Below are positions 8,246 through 15,654 of a stretch of 64,000 bases of DNA, one piece after another. Location of the stretch: NCBI RefSeq assembly GCF_030813355.1, contig NZ_JAUSUD010000001.1, positions 124,001 to 188,000 on the forward strand, in the 5' to 3' direction. The translations under genes were made by a program, and so were the position numbers. This DNA comes from Metabacillus malikii (GTDB lineage: Bacteria > Bacillota > Bacilli > Bacillales > Bacillaceae). Every line of letters begins with the position of its first letter. Within the stretch, counting starts at the first letter, position 1. Under the pieces are notes generated by a model, which made no database searches, was not told where the DNA came from, and was given only the letters and a program-made list of their open reading frames with translations.

Positions 8246-8597
8246 GCGATAGTTATTAAATGTGATGAAAATGTGAGGCGATTTTTTCACGCCGTTGCAT
8301 TTTGATATTTGGGTTACATATTACAGTATGTATTGTATTTCTAACTATCTACATTTTGAGCTTGCTACAATGGACTAATAGTCAGTGAGGAGAAATGAGC
8401 TTCCTGAGGGTATAACACCTGCAAAGCTTGAGTTTCTCACTTCTCCCTTTAGTCAAATTTCACTCTAGTAATAATCTCACGAGTTGGCGTCAACTTGAAC
8501 TTCTTAAAGTAAGTGATACAAAGTTTAGAACAAAATACTCAACATGCAGCTAGTATCAGGATAACCCAAAAAAAATCTTCAAAAAATATAATGTTTG
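8246..8597. other. intergenic region with an imperfect long hairpin
   Basis: No gene was found. Around 8382-8448 AGTGAGGAGAAATGAGCTTC pairs imperfectly with GCTTGAGTTTCTCACTTCTC and could act as a terminator for mug, although the T-run is weak. The rest is AT-rich without recognised signals. Confidence 0.4.
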
Positions 8598-8665
8598 GAC
8601 CCCTCATACACTAACGAATAGATTTTAAGTGGAGTTAATAAATTGTAATGATTATTTGAGGGGTC
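8598..8665. repeat. inverted repeat GACCCCTCA/TGAGGGGTC
   Basis: Perfect 9-bp arms at 8598-8606 and 8657-8665 are separated by 50 AT-rich bases, and the right arm continues as CAGACA. The ends resemble those of the 40012-40088 palindrome (TGACCC/GGGTCAGACA), so the two may be relatives. It lies just past the 3' end of yodI. Confidence 0.5.
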
Positions 8666-8688
8666 AGACAAGAAATGTCAATTCATGA

Positions 8689-8934
8689 CTACCAAAAAAA
8701 TAATCCAGCTAACGCGATTCCAGTTATAAGACCGAGGCCAATTCCGTATGGATAACCATATCCATATCCATAATAGCCAAAGCCATAGCCAGGTCGTTGA
8801 TTTAAAGGTTGAATAAACACCTTATGAGGTGTAACGCGACAAATTTTACCAACATGAACACGCCCGTAACTATCATTAATTCGCACAACTTTTCCGTTAT
8901 AACGGCAACATAAATGATAATAATGTTGTGACAT
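8689..8934 (-). CDS. yodI: YodI-like small Gly/Tyr-rich protein
   Basis: An 81-residue protein. The N-terminal half (HYYHLCCRYNGKVVRI ... GRVHVGKICRVT) looks like a small SH3-type barrel. It is followed by a Pro/Gly/Tyr repeat stretch (GYGFGYYGYGYGYPYG) and a hydrophobic C-terminus ending LITGIALAGLFFW. This layout and ending match YodI of B. subtilis as I recall it. The start at 8934 (MSQHYY) is chosen because GGAGGG lies 7 bases upstream; the ATG two codons earlier would be too close. Gly/Tyr-rich proteins of this kind are often spore-surface associated, which is inference here. Confidence 0.82.
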   Translation of the reverse strand: MSQHYYHLCCRYNGKVVRINDSYGRVHVGKICRVTPHKVFIQPLNQRPGYGFGYYGYGYGYPYGIGLGLITGIALAGLFFW

Positions 8935-9161
8935 TTTCATACCCTCCCTTACCATTTATCACCATATGATATGGTAAATTCGGTCTGAGGGATTGTACGC
9001 AAAACTATATTTAATAAATTATTTAGTAAAAGAGGTGAAACTTTTGAGAAGTTAGCTGTGAGTTACGTAATTTCTATGAATTAGGGCTTTTATATAGTTG
9101 TTATATATGTTCCTATCTTTTAATTTGACAAACATCATAAGTACCCTACAAAACATATAAA

Positions 9162-9816
9162 TTATTTTGCTCGTTTTATAGCATAGAAGACACAGTATGA
9201 TACTTTATTTGCATATTTTACAGTTAACTCTTCGTGGTGTGTTAATAGCTCGAAAGTTTCTTGAGGAATAACACTGATTGGTGAGAATTCTGTTGTCGGG
9301 TCCCCATTGTCTATTAACTCAATGGTAGTAGAAGTTGAAATCTTTTTAACTGGTAAATGATAGTGGGAAAACAGTTCTTTCCATCGTTCAATTGTTGGAA
9401 TATTCTTCATGCCATAAAATGTTGTTAATTCGTGTTGCTCCTCATCAGTTAAAGGTGATTGTTGCACCATTTCTATCGCAATAAGCATTCCGTTATTTTT
9501 CAGGATTCGAAAAATTTCTGGCAAAGTATGAGATATCGTAGTAAATTGTAGGACGGATTCAGATAAAACAATGTCAAAACTGTTTTCAGAAAAAGAGGTA
9601 CTTGCCAAATCTTCAATATAGTAACTTATTTTCATATTACTCTCAAGATTTCTTTTTTTTGCATGCTCAATCATTTTAGGATTATTCACAACCCGCATCC
9701 AATATTGTATAGTTTAACGGAAATTGTTCTTGTTCAAATATTTTTTTTGTTAATAACAGTCCGCCGGGATGTGCACCTCCGATACCTAATGTTGCTAATA
9801 GTTGTAAATAATTCAT
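9162..9816 (-). pseudogene. yodH: SAM-dependent methyltransferase (YodH-like), disrupted by internal deletion
   Basis: Two frames together make one class-I methyltransferase. The first starts with ATG at 9816 (GGAGGTG four bases upstream), reads MNYLQLLATLGIGGAHPGG and LDAGC, and hits a stop at about 9690. The second, in another frame from about 9698, resumes at NNPKMIEHAKKRN, followed by DLASTSFSENSFDIVLSES and LKNNGMLIAIEM, and runs to 9162. About 20 residues covering the rest of motif I (after DAGCG) and the following strand are missing, so the SAM site is destroyed. The family is about 235 residues long. The downstream part may still be translated, but a working enzyme is unlikely. Confidence 0.85.
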
Positions 9817-9861
9817 TTTTCACCTCCAATATTATTATATGCTATATAAATAGTGAATTGT

Positions 9862-10134
9862 CTAAATACAATAGTAAAGTTTGTGCTTTTGATAAATTTT
9901 ATTTAACCTAGGTTTGATTAATTTATAAATTTCAGTCTTGTAGACTTTTACTAATGAACATCTCACTTGTAATGATGAAAGAAATCGCTCTACTTGGTCA
10001 TTTATATAAGTTAGGATTTGATTTTTATAAAAAAAGGTCTTATTTTTTAACTTCTGTTCAATTTCACTTATTAACATGAAAGAAAAACGAATCATTTTAT
10101 AATCAATTTTATCCATGTATTCCGCTAGTTGCAT
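9862..10134 (-). CDS. hypothetical protein, 90 aa
   Basis: Starts at ATG 10134 with AGGAGG 8 bases upstream, a strong site that argues for a real gene. The protein is helical and basic with many Tyr, Lys and Ile (EYMDKIDYKMIRFSFML, then KPRLNKIYQKHKLYY). No domain is recognised. It is upstream of the broken yodH on the same strand with a 45-bp gap, so the two may have formed an operon. Confidence 0.5.
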   Translation of the reverse strand: MQLAEYMDKIDYKMIRFSFMLISEIEQKLKNKTFFYKNQILTYINDQVERFLSSLQVRCSLVKVYKTEIYKLIKPRLNKIYQKHKLYYCI

Positions 10135-10593
10135 TGTGGTAACCTCCTGAATTTACATTCGCTTAATAAACTTTACATTATATTTACAAAAAAGTATCGT
10201 AGTTCTTGTCGAATAATTAAATTATTTAAAAATTAGGCCTTTTATAGAATATCCATTTAAATAATGTTATAATCTACAACTATTTTTTAATGAATTTTTA
10301 TTGGATTATTATCATACTTACATCATCAGTTCATAAATGGGGTATTTATTTAGAATAGTCGGTGGGCGTATAATACAAGTACTAGCAGTGTCCTGTAGAT
10401 GTGAAATAACATGTGTGAATAAAAGTATGATTAGATAATTCACCTTGTGCTATTCGAATAACTCATTAGGAATTATCAAAATATATCATTTTAGATAAAA
10501 GGAACTATGTTAATGAAACTGGCCTAAATTTATTGACGAATGTATTGTGGTTTAGACATAATAGGAACATACATAAAGGTGGTGGAGTAGTTA
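10135..10593. other. long intergenic region upstream of ctpA
   Basis: AT-rich sequence of about 460 bp with no gene seen on either strand. It must hold the divergent promoters of ctpA and the 9862-10134 gene; I could not assign them with confidence. Confidence 0.4.
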
Positions 10594-11991
10594 GTGAAGA
10601 AAAGTAGTTTTATTATGTGGATGGTATTTACTGTTATTATTTCATCGGGTCTTACTTTTGGCCTCTTAAAATTAAGTGAAGGAAGATTTGATGGAGACGG
10701 TCAAGACCCATTTATTAAGCTAAAATCAACTTATCAGATACTAGAAAGTGGTTACTATAAAAATATCGACCAAGATAAACTTGTTGAAGGTGCAATAAAA
10801 GGAATGGTTGAATCATTAGAGGATCCATATTCTGTTTATATGGATGTCGAAGAGGCTAAGAGCTTTAATGAAAATATCTCGTCCTCATTCGAAGGAATCG
10901 GAGCGGAAGTTCAAGAAAGTGATGGCAGTATTATGATTGTTTCACCAATAAAAGGTTCACCTGCTGAAGAGGTTGGCTTAAAACCTAGGGATATTATAAT
11001 GAAGGTTGATGGTGAATCTGTTGAAGGCCTTTCAGTAAATGAAGCAGTTTTGAAAATCAGAGGTGAAAAAGGATCTAAAGTTAAACTAATTGTTAATCGT
11101 AAAGGTGTGGGCGAGTTAACATTTACGATTACGAGAGATACAATACCTTTAGAAACTGTATACTTTGAAGTAATCGAGAATAATGTAGGTAAGATACAAA
11201 TTACTAAATTCTCTGAATCGACCACAAAAGAATTAGAAAAGGCAATTACTGAATTACAAGCTAAAAAAGTTAGTGGATTCATTATCGATTTACGTCAAAA
11301 TCCAGGTGGTTTAATGAATCGAGCTATCGAAATGGTCGAATTATTTGTTCCTAAAGGAGAAAACATTCTACTTGTTGAGAATAATAACGGAGCAAGGGAA
11401 GTATATAAATCTGAAAAAGAGCCAATCGTAAAAGAACCGGTAACAGTTCTAATCGATGGAGGAACTGCTAGTGCAGGGGAAATCATGGCTGCTGCTTTAC
11501 AACAATCTGCTGGAGCAACCTTAGTAGGTGAGAAGACTTTTGGGAAAGGTACAATTCAAACTGCACAACAATTCAATGATCATTCATCTGTAAAGTTTAC
11601 CACTGCAAAATGGTTAACTCCAGATGGTTCATGGATACATGAGAAAGGGATTGAGCCTCAGGTAAAAGCTGAATTACCGGATTATGCACATTTAACTTAC
11701 ATGAACCCTGAGAGTATCTTGAAGTTAGGTGATGCTTCTGAAGAGGTTAATAATGCAAAGAAAATGTTAAAAGCACTAGGATATGAGAATATTCCGGATG
11801 AAGCATATTTTGACGAGCAGACAGAAAAGGCTGTTAAGGATTTTCAAACAACACACAAATTGACGGTTAATGGTCAGATTACTGGTGAAACAACGATAAA
11901 ACTAATGCAACAATTACAACAAAAGGTTCAAGAGAATGATACACAACTCGAAAAGGCCATTTCAGTGCTTAAAGAGAAAAATAAAAAATAA
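10594..11991 (+). CDS. ctpA: carboxy-terminal processing protease CtpA (S41)
   Basis: A 465-residue C-terminal processing serine protease. An uncleaved N-terminal hydrophobic anchor (7-28) places the enzyme outside the membrane. A PDZ domain follows at about 90-170 (GIGAEVQ ... GSPAEEVGLKPRD), then the S41 domain at 190-355 with catalytic Ser293 (GGTASAGEI), Lys318 (FGKGTIQ) and Gln322. A peptidoglycan-binding helical domain sits at about 385-440 (VNNAKKMLKALGY). GTG 10594 has AAAGGTGGTGGAG upstream. In B. subtilis ctpA lies in the same place next to yodI. The substrate is unknown; the family cuts exported and spore regulatory proteins. Confidence 0.95.
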   Translation: MKKSSFIMWMVFTVIISSGLTFGLLKLSEGRFDGDGQDPFIKLKSTYQILESGYYKNIDQDKLVEGAIKGMVESLEDPYSVYMDVEEAKSFNENISSSFEGIGAEVQESDGSIMIVSPIKGSPAEEVGLKPRDIIMKVDGESVEGLSVNEAVLKIRGEKGSKVKLIVNRKGVGELTFTITRDTIPLETVYFEVIENNVGKIQITKFSESTTKELEKAITELQAKKVSGFIIDLRQNPGGLMNRAIEMVELFVPKGENILLVENNNGAREVYKSEKEPIVKEPVTVLIDGGTASAGEIMAAALQQSAGATLVGEKTFGKGTIQTAQQFNDHSSVKFTTAKWLTPDGSWIHEKGIEPQVKAELPDYAHLTYMNPESILKLGDASEEVNNAKKMLKALGYENIPDEAYFDEQTEKAVKDFQTTHKLTVNGQITGETTIKLMQQLQQKVQENDTQLEKAISVLKEKNKK

Positions 11992-12013
11992 TACTACACA
12001 TTACGACTAATGC

Positions 12014-12052
12014 AGAAGACCGGATATTTTAAATTCGGTCTTCTCTTTTTTA
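12014..12052 (+). terminator. terminator after ctpA
   Basis: AGAAGACCG/CGGTCTTCT arms followed by CTTTTTTAT. Confidence 0.8.
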
Positions 12053-12167
12053 TGATTTATTGTAAAGTTGTCTTGAATTAAAAATTCATACAAATAGGAG
12101 GTAGGGAATTTACATCTTATTTTCTAAACAAGATGGTATAGTTGAACATCCATTATTCATAAAGTAT

Positions 12168-12194
12168 ACTAAAAGTAATAAACTTACTTTTAGT
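12168..12194. promoter_or_regulatory. perfect palindrome, probable YodB operator
   Basis: 11-bp arms ACTAAAAGTAA (12168-12178) and TTACTTTTAGT (12184-12194) flank a 5-bp spacer, 43 bp upstream of the yodB start. DUF24/HxlR regulators bind such interrupted palindromes and autoregulate, so this is a likely self-operator. Binding itself is inferred. Confidence 0.6.
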
Positions 12195-12237
12195 TAGTGT
12201 TAAGTTCTAAAACTGATAAGAGGGGAGATTATCATGT

Positions 12238-12549
12238 ATGAATAATTTCTTATGTCCTAAAATGGAATCTGCATTTCGACTATTAGGGAAACGGTGGAAT
12301 GGCATTATTATACATGTGTTGTTGGATGGCCCAAAACGATTTAAGGACCTAACGGAAATTATTCCTAATATAAGCCAAAAAATGTTGTCGGAACGATTAA
12401 AGGAATTAGAAAGTGAAGGTCTTCTTGAGAGACTTGTCATTGCTGAAACACCTGTTAAAGTCATTTATCGATTAACTGAAAAAGGAGCGAGGTTACAAAC
12501 TGTTATGAATGAATTGAAAGATTGGGCAAACTTATTTTGTGAATCGTGA
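12238..12549 (+). CDS. yodB: redox-sensing HxlR/MarR-DUF24 regulator YodB
   Basis: A 103-residue winged-helix repressor of the DUF24/HxlR family. It has Cys6 in MNNFLCPKMESAF, the conserved thiol that senses quinones, diamide and nitrosative stress in YodB. The core ESAFRLLGKRWNGIIIHVL and PNISQKMLSERLKELESEGL follow B. subtilis YodB closely. The second Cys, near the C-terminus, is at 101. ATG 12238 has AGGGGAG upstream. In B. subtilis YodB represses azoR1, yodC and spx; here yodC is not adjacent. The nearest nitroreductase lies at 51 kb. A perfect palindrome precedes the gene. Confidence 0.92.
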   Translation: MNNFLCPKMESAFRLLGKRWNGIIIHVLLDGPKRFKDLTEIIPNISQKMLSERLKELESEGLLERLVIAETPVKVIYRLTEKGARLQTVMNELKDWANLFCES

Positions 12550-12684
12550 ATTAATAAAATTGATTGAAGTTAATCTTCTAAAATGAAGATAGATAAAAAC
12601 CCCATTACAATGGATATCCGCCCACTCAAATTTACCTATAGATGAATACATTTAAGTGTAGGTATTATTAGAGGAGGTTAAAGA

Positions 12685-12930
12685 ATGTCACATTATTTGA
12701 TGAGAAATACAGAACCCCAGCCTTATGCTGATGAGCGTTTCTTTTTAGGAGGTCCTTTTGTTGGTGGATTATTAGGTGGCTTAGTAGGAACTACGATTTT
12801 TAGACCTAGACCACCATATTCACCATATGGCTATGGCCCATATGGTGGTTATGGAGTTCCGTACGGTGGAGGATACGGCTATCCTTATGGCGGAGGATAT
12901 GGTTACCCATACGGTGGATATTATCGTTAA
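12685..12930 (+). CDS. Gly/Pro/Tyr-rich repeat protein, possible spore surface protein
   Basis: An 81-residue protein with an N-terminal polar part (MSHYLMRNTEPQPYADERFF), a short Gly-rich hydrophobic segment (GGPFVGGLLGGLVGTTIF) and a C-terminal array of PYGGGYGYPYGG repeats. GAGGAGG precedes the ATG by 7 bases. Its repeat resembles the tail of YodI at 8689-8934. No enzyme domain is present; a structural role in the spore coat or crust is a guess from composition and from the sporulation-rich neighbourhood. Confidence 0.7.
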   Translation: MSHYLMRNTEPQPYADERFFLGGPFVGGLLGGLVGTTIFRPRPPYSPYGYGPYGGYGVPYGGGYGYPYGGGYGYPYGGYYR

Positions 12931-13098
12931 GGGTACCTTGTCATTAATTGTTAGTATATAAAGTGTATTTTAGGACGCGTTTCACATGAATGATGCAGTT
13001 GTGAATTGAAGACGAGGGAATTATTCATGATATCCCATGCTGTTTAATATTATATTAATTGAATTTATATAATGTTATGCGGAAATATGTCACAGATT

Positions 13099-13128
13099 AA
13101 GAAGACCTTAATAGAAAAGGTCTTCTTT
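13099..13128. terminator. bidirectional terminator
   Basis: AAGAAGACCTT/AAGGTCTTCTT, an 11-bp perfect stem between the converging Gly/Tyr-rich and Hsp20-like genes. Confidence 0.75.
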
Positions 13129-13150
13129 GTATTATTATTTACAATAATCC

Positions 13151-13609
13151 TTATTCCTTAAGAATACTTATTTCAGAGATTGTATGTTCGTGTAATTTTG
13201 TTAGTTGTATTTCTAGTATACCATTCTCATAATGTGCTTTTGTTCCTTTTTTGGCAACAGGTGAGGGCAACATATATGTCGTTTTTTCGTTTTCATCAGT
13301 ATCACTGTGGATAAATAATTGATGTGAACTGTGCTGTACTTTGATGGATTCGATTTTTTCTTTAGGAATACCTATTTTTACATAAAGATAATCGGTAGTC
13401 TCATATATGTCAAATTCAGAAAGTTCTTGTGTTTTTGTTCTTTCATTATCAACCTCATTATGAAATGGAAATTTATTTGAAGGTTCTGAGCCAAAGATAT
13501 TCTTCATGATATCTTCTATATATTGTTCAACTTCCTTAGGGTTCATCTTTTGGAATTGTTTTGTGAAATTGGATTGATTAAATGGAAACTGGTTATTCCA
13601 AGGAAACAT
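13151..13609 (-). CDS. Hsp20/alpha-crystallin-like protein (GerT/CotP type)
   Basis: A 152-residue protein with an Asn/Phe/Gln-rich N-terminus (PWNNQFPFNQSNF) and a degenerate alpha-crystallin domain at about 60-150 (FDIYETTDYLYVKIGIPKEK ... THYENGILEIQL-like, here HYENGILEIQL). The C-terminal IxI anchor is only weakly visible (SEISILK). Members of this kind in Bacillus (GerT, CotM, CotP) are spore-coat associated rather than heat-shock chaperones; the assignment to that group is tentative. ATG 13609 is preferred because AAGGTG lies 6 bases upstream, itself overlapping an in-frame GTG at 13618. Confidence 0.7.
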   Translation of the reverse strand: MFPWNNQFPFNQSNFTKQFQKMNPKEVEQYIEDIMKNIFGSEPSNKFPFHNEVDNERTKTQELSEFDIYETTDYLYVKIGIPKEKIESIKVQHSSHQLFIHSDTDENEKTTYMLPSPVAKKGTKAHYENGILEIQLTKLHEHTISEISILKE

Positions 13610-13743
13610 TCTATTCACCTTCCTAAGTTCAATAATGTTTACTATACTTTATGCAGTCCACTCATATATGTTAGCAGTTCGTATTATTTGGAGGTTTCCC
13701 ACAAAGAAGTTTATAATGGTCATTAGAAGTGAGGGGAAACAGA

Positions 13744-14208
13744 ATGGACACAACAGGTGATAATACATACAAATTGGGAATTGTATATACAACAGGTTCC
13801 TATTTACTTTGGGGAATATTACCTCTGTATTGGAAAATGATAGACAATGTTTCAGCTGGAGAAATTTTAGCTCATCGAATTGTTTGGAGCTTATCAGTAT
13901 TTTTTTCTTTTTATTATGAAACAAATTTATTGCTGATAGGTGCTGGCATTGCGACGGCATTACCGTTATTGCTTTTTGCGAGTGGTGCAAAACGGATTCC
14001 ATTAATTTTAGTTGGGATTATTCAGTATATCTCGCCAACGATTACTTTATTTATAGGTGTACTTTTGTATAATGAACCATTTACTCGTATAGAGGTAATG
14101 ACATTTTCATTCATTTGGTGTGCGATTTTACTTTTCACCTTCTCGCATTCAAAGTACTTAAAGAAGGTTGAATTGATGATTCATAGAAGAAACTCTGTAG
14201 AGTTATAA
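13744..14208 (+). pseudogene. rarD: RarD-type EamA transporter with large in-frame internal deletion
   Basis: The 154-residue frame begins like RarD (YTTGSYLLWGILPLYWK, SAGEILAHRIVWSL) and then jumps near residue 55-60 to the C-terminal part (NLLLIGAGIATALPLLLFAS, GAKRIPL, QYISPTITLFIGV, YNEPF). RarD is normally about 300 residues with ten membrane helices. Here about 140 residues, the middle five or so helices, are missing without breaking the frame. The start ATG 13744 has GAGGGG 7 bases upstream, so it may still be translated. A transporter lacking half of its helices is unlikely to work as RarD. Confidence 0.8.
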
Positions 14209-14247
14209 AGGTTATTGTGTTTTATAATAACAATGGACTCTTTCTAA

Positions 14248-14462
14248 AAGGCTCTTCTCTAAAAGAATGTGTCTTTTTGCACTAACCTATTTTAAGGGTT
14301 TGTTGGAGTGGAAGTGCGAGACACATGCTAGATGTGCGGGGAGGAGGAAATTGAACGGGGGATTTATGCTGTCGATGCTATTTGGTATATGCTTAATAAT
14401 CAGAATGTCCTTACCTCAGTCGACACACAAGTAGTAATTAACAATTATTTGCGATAACAGGC
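14248..14462 (+). repeat. dispersed repeat, degenerate copy 3
   Basis: Starts AAGGCTCTTCTCTAAAAGA, continues GCACTAACC and TTTGTTGGAGTGGAAGTGCG, and ends ATTAACAATTATTTGCGATAACAGGC, matching both ends of the full copies. Most of the middle is lost or unrecognisable. It lies between the rarD remnant and yojF. Confidence 0.7.
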
Positions 14463-14507
14463 AAACAATAAACTAAAAACTTTGGTATATAGATAGGAGA
14501 ATGAATG

Positions 14508-14858
14508 ATGAAACCAATTACTAAACAGGAAATACAAACATATCTTGACCAATTCTTAAATAAAAGCGTATATATTCATTTGGAAACAACAACTGGTGCG
14601 TATAACGCCCATAAAAATGAAGCAAACATGACAGTTGTTGCCTTTATTCGTAATACTAAAGTTGTATACAATCAAGCAAAAATAACTGGAAATGGACCTT
14701 ATCGAGTGGGTTTAAAGCTTGATGAAGGTTGGGTATATGCAGAAGGATTGACAGATTGGCTATACAATGAAAATGAACAGTTATTAATGGCTGGACATAA
14801 CTCAGAAGGACAGTTAGCTATTGCACTACAGATAAGCTTGACACCTTTTCAATACTAA
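14508..14858 (+). CDS. yojF: YojF family protein (DUF1806)
   Basis: A 116-residue protein, exactly the B. subtilis length as I recall it, with NKSVYIHLETTTGAYN, GNGPYRVGLKLDEGWVYAEG and the tail GQLAIALQISLTPF. The function is unknown, but it is almost always next to bshB2, and here it ends 35 bp before it, so a role with bacillithiol is possible. AGGAG ends 8 bases before ATG 14508; another ATG directly before it (14505) could equally be used. Confidence 0.92.
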   Translation: MKPITKQEIQTYLDQFLNKSVYIHLETTTGAYNAHKNEANMTVVAFIRNTKVVYNQAKITGNGPYRVGLKLDEGWVYAEGLTDWLYNENEQLLMAGHNSEGQLAIALQISLTPFQY

Positions 14859-14893
14859 GCAAGTTAAATTAATGAAAGTAAGGAGATACGAAT

Positions 14894-15559
14894 ATGAAAG
14901 AGCATGTATTAGTTATTTTACCGCATCCTGATGATGAATCGTTCGGAGTAGCGGGTTTAATTGCACAAAAAAGAAAAGCAGGTATTCCTGTTACATATGC
15001 ATGTGGTACTTTAGGGGAAATGGGGAGGAATATGGGAAACCCGTTATTCGCCAATCGTGAATCACTGCCACAAATTCGAAAGAAAGAGCTTGAAGAAGCT
15101 TGTAAGGCTATGGATATTCAAGATTTAAGACTTCTTGGTTTAAGAGATAAAACGCTTGAATTTGAGGATGATGAGAGATTAGCTGATATAATGGAGCAGC
15201 TAATTGATGAAATTGAACCTTCACTAGTTGTTACGTTCTATCCAGGTCATGGTGTACACCCAGACCACGATGCTTGTGGTGAAGCTGTAATACGAGCACT
15301 AAAACGCCGACCTAAACAAAAACGACCTGTAACTTACTGTATGGCGATAACAAATAATCGATATGAAGTTGTGGGTTATCCAGATGTTGAAATCAATATT
15401 ACGGATGTAGCGGATATTAAGTTAAATGCATTAAAAGCACATCGTTCACAAACAGAAGGCATGTTAAAACAAATGGAAGAGAAATTATTAACGAAAGACA
15501 AAGAAGCATTGCAATGGTTTGAAAAGGAAGTATATTGGACATTCAAGTGGAATGATTAA
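14894..15559 (+). CDS. bshB2: bacillithiol biosynthesis deacetylase BshB2
   Basis: A 221-residue LmbE-like zinc deacetylase that removes the acetyl group from GlcNAc-malate in bacillithiol synthesis. The zinc and catalytic motif PHPDDE is at 10-15, with the second zinc ligand in HPDHDA near 120. GTLGEMGRNMG and LRLLGLRDKTLEF are typical of the YojG/BshB2 branch. AAGGAGA precedes the ATG by 7-8 bases. It forms an operon with yojF and ends at a strong bidirectional terminator. A paralogue (bshB1) would be expected elsewhere in the genome. Confidence 0.95.
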   Translation: MKEHVLVILPHPDDESFGVAGLIAQKRKAGIPVTYACGTLGEMGRNMGNPLFANRESLPQIRKKELEEACKAMDIQDLRLLGLRDKTLEFEDDERLADIMEQLIDEIEPSLVVTFYPGHGVHPDHDACGEAVIRALKRRPKQKRPVTYCMAITNNRYEVVGYPDVEINITDVADIKLNALKAHRSQTEGMLKQMEEKLLTKDKEALQWFEKEVYWTFKWND

Positions 15560-15569
15560 ATTCAATAAA

Positions 15570-15610
15570 GATGAAAAAACACCTTAAAAATTTCAAGGTG
15601 TTTTTTCATC
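15570..15610. terminator. bidirectional terminator between bshB2 and the MATE gene
   Basis: Perfect 16-bp arms GATGAAAAAACACCTT/AAGGTGTTTTTTCATC with a 9-base loop. A and T runs on both sides serve both strands. Confidence 0.9.
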
Positions 15611-15654
15611 TTTGTTTTATTGTTTGGATAACAGTCGCCAAATAAGAGTGAAAA

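Noticed and set aside
9663-9911. 82-codon plus-strand frame
   Set aside because: Antisense to the 5' part of the broken yodH gene and without a ribosome binding site.
10911-11282. 123-codon minus-strand frame
   Set aside because: Antisense shadow of ctpA without a start signal.
13649-14002. 117-codon minus-strand frame
   Set aside because: Antisense to the rarD remnant; composition fits a shadow of hydrophobic codons.
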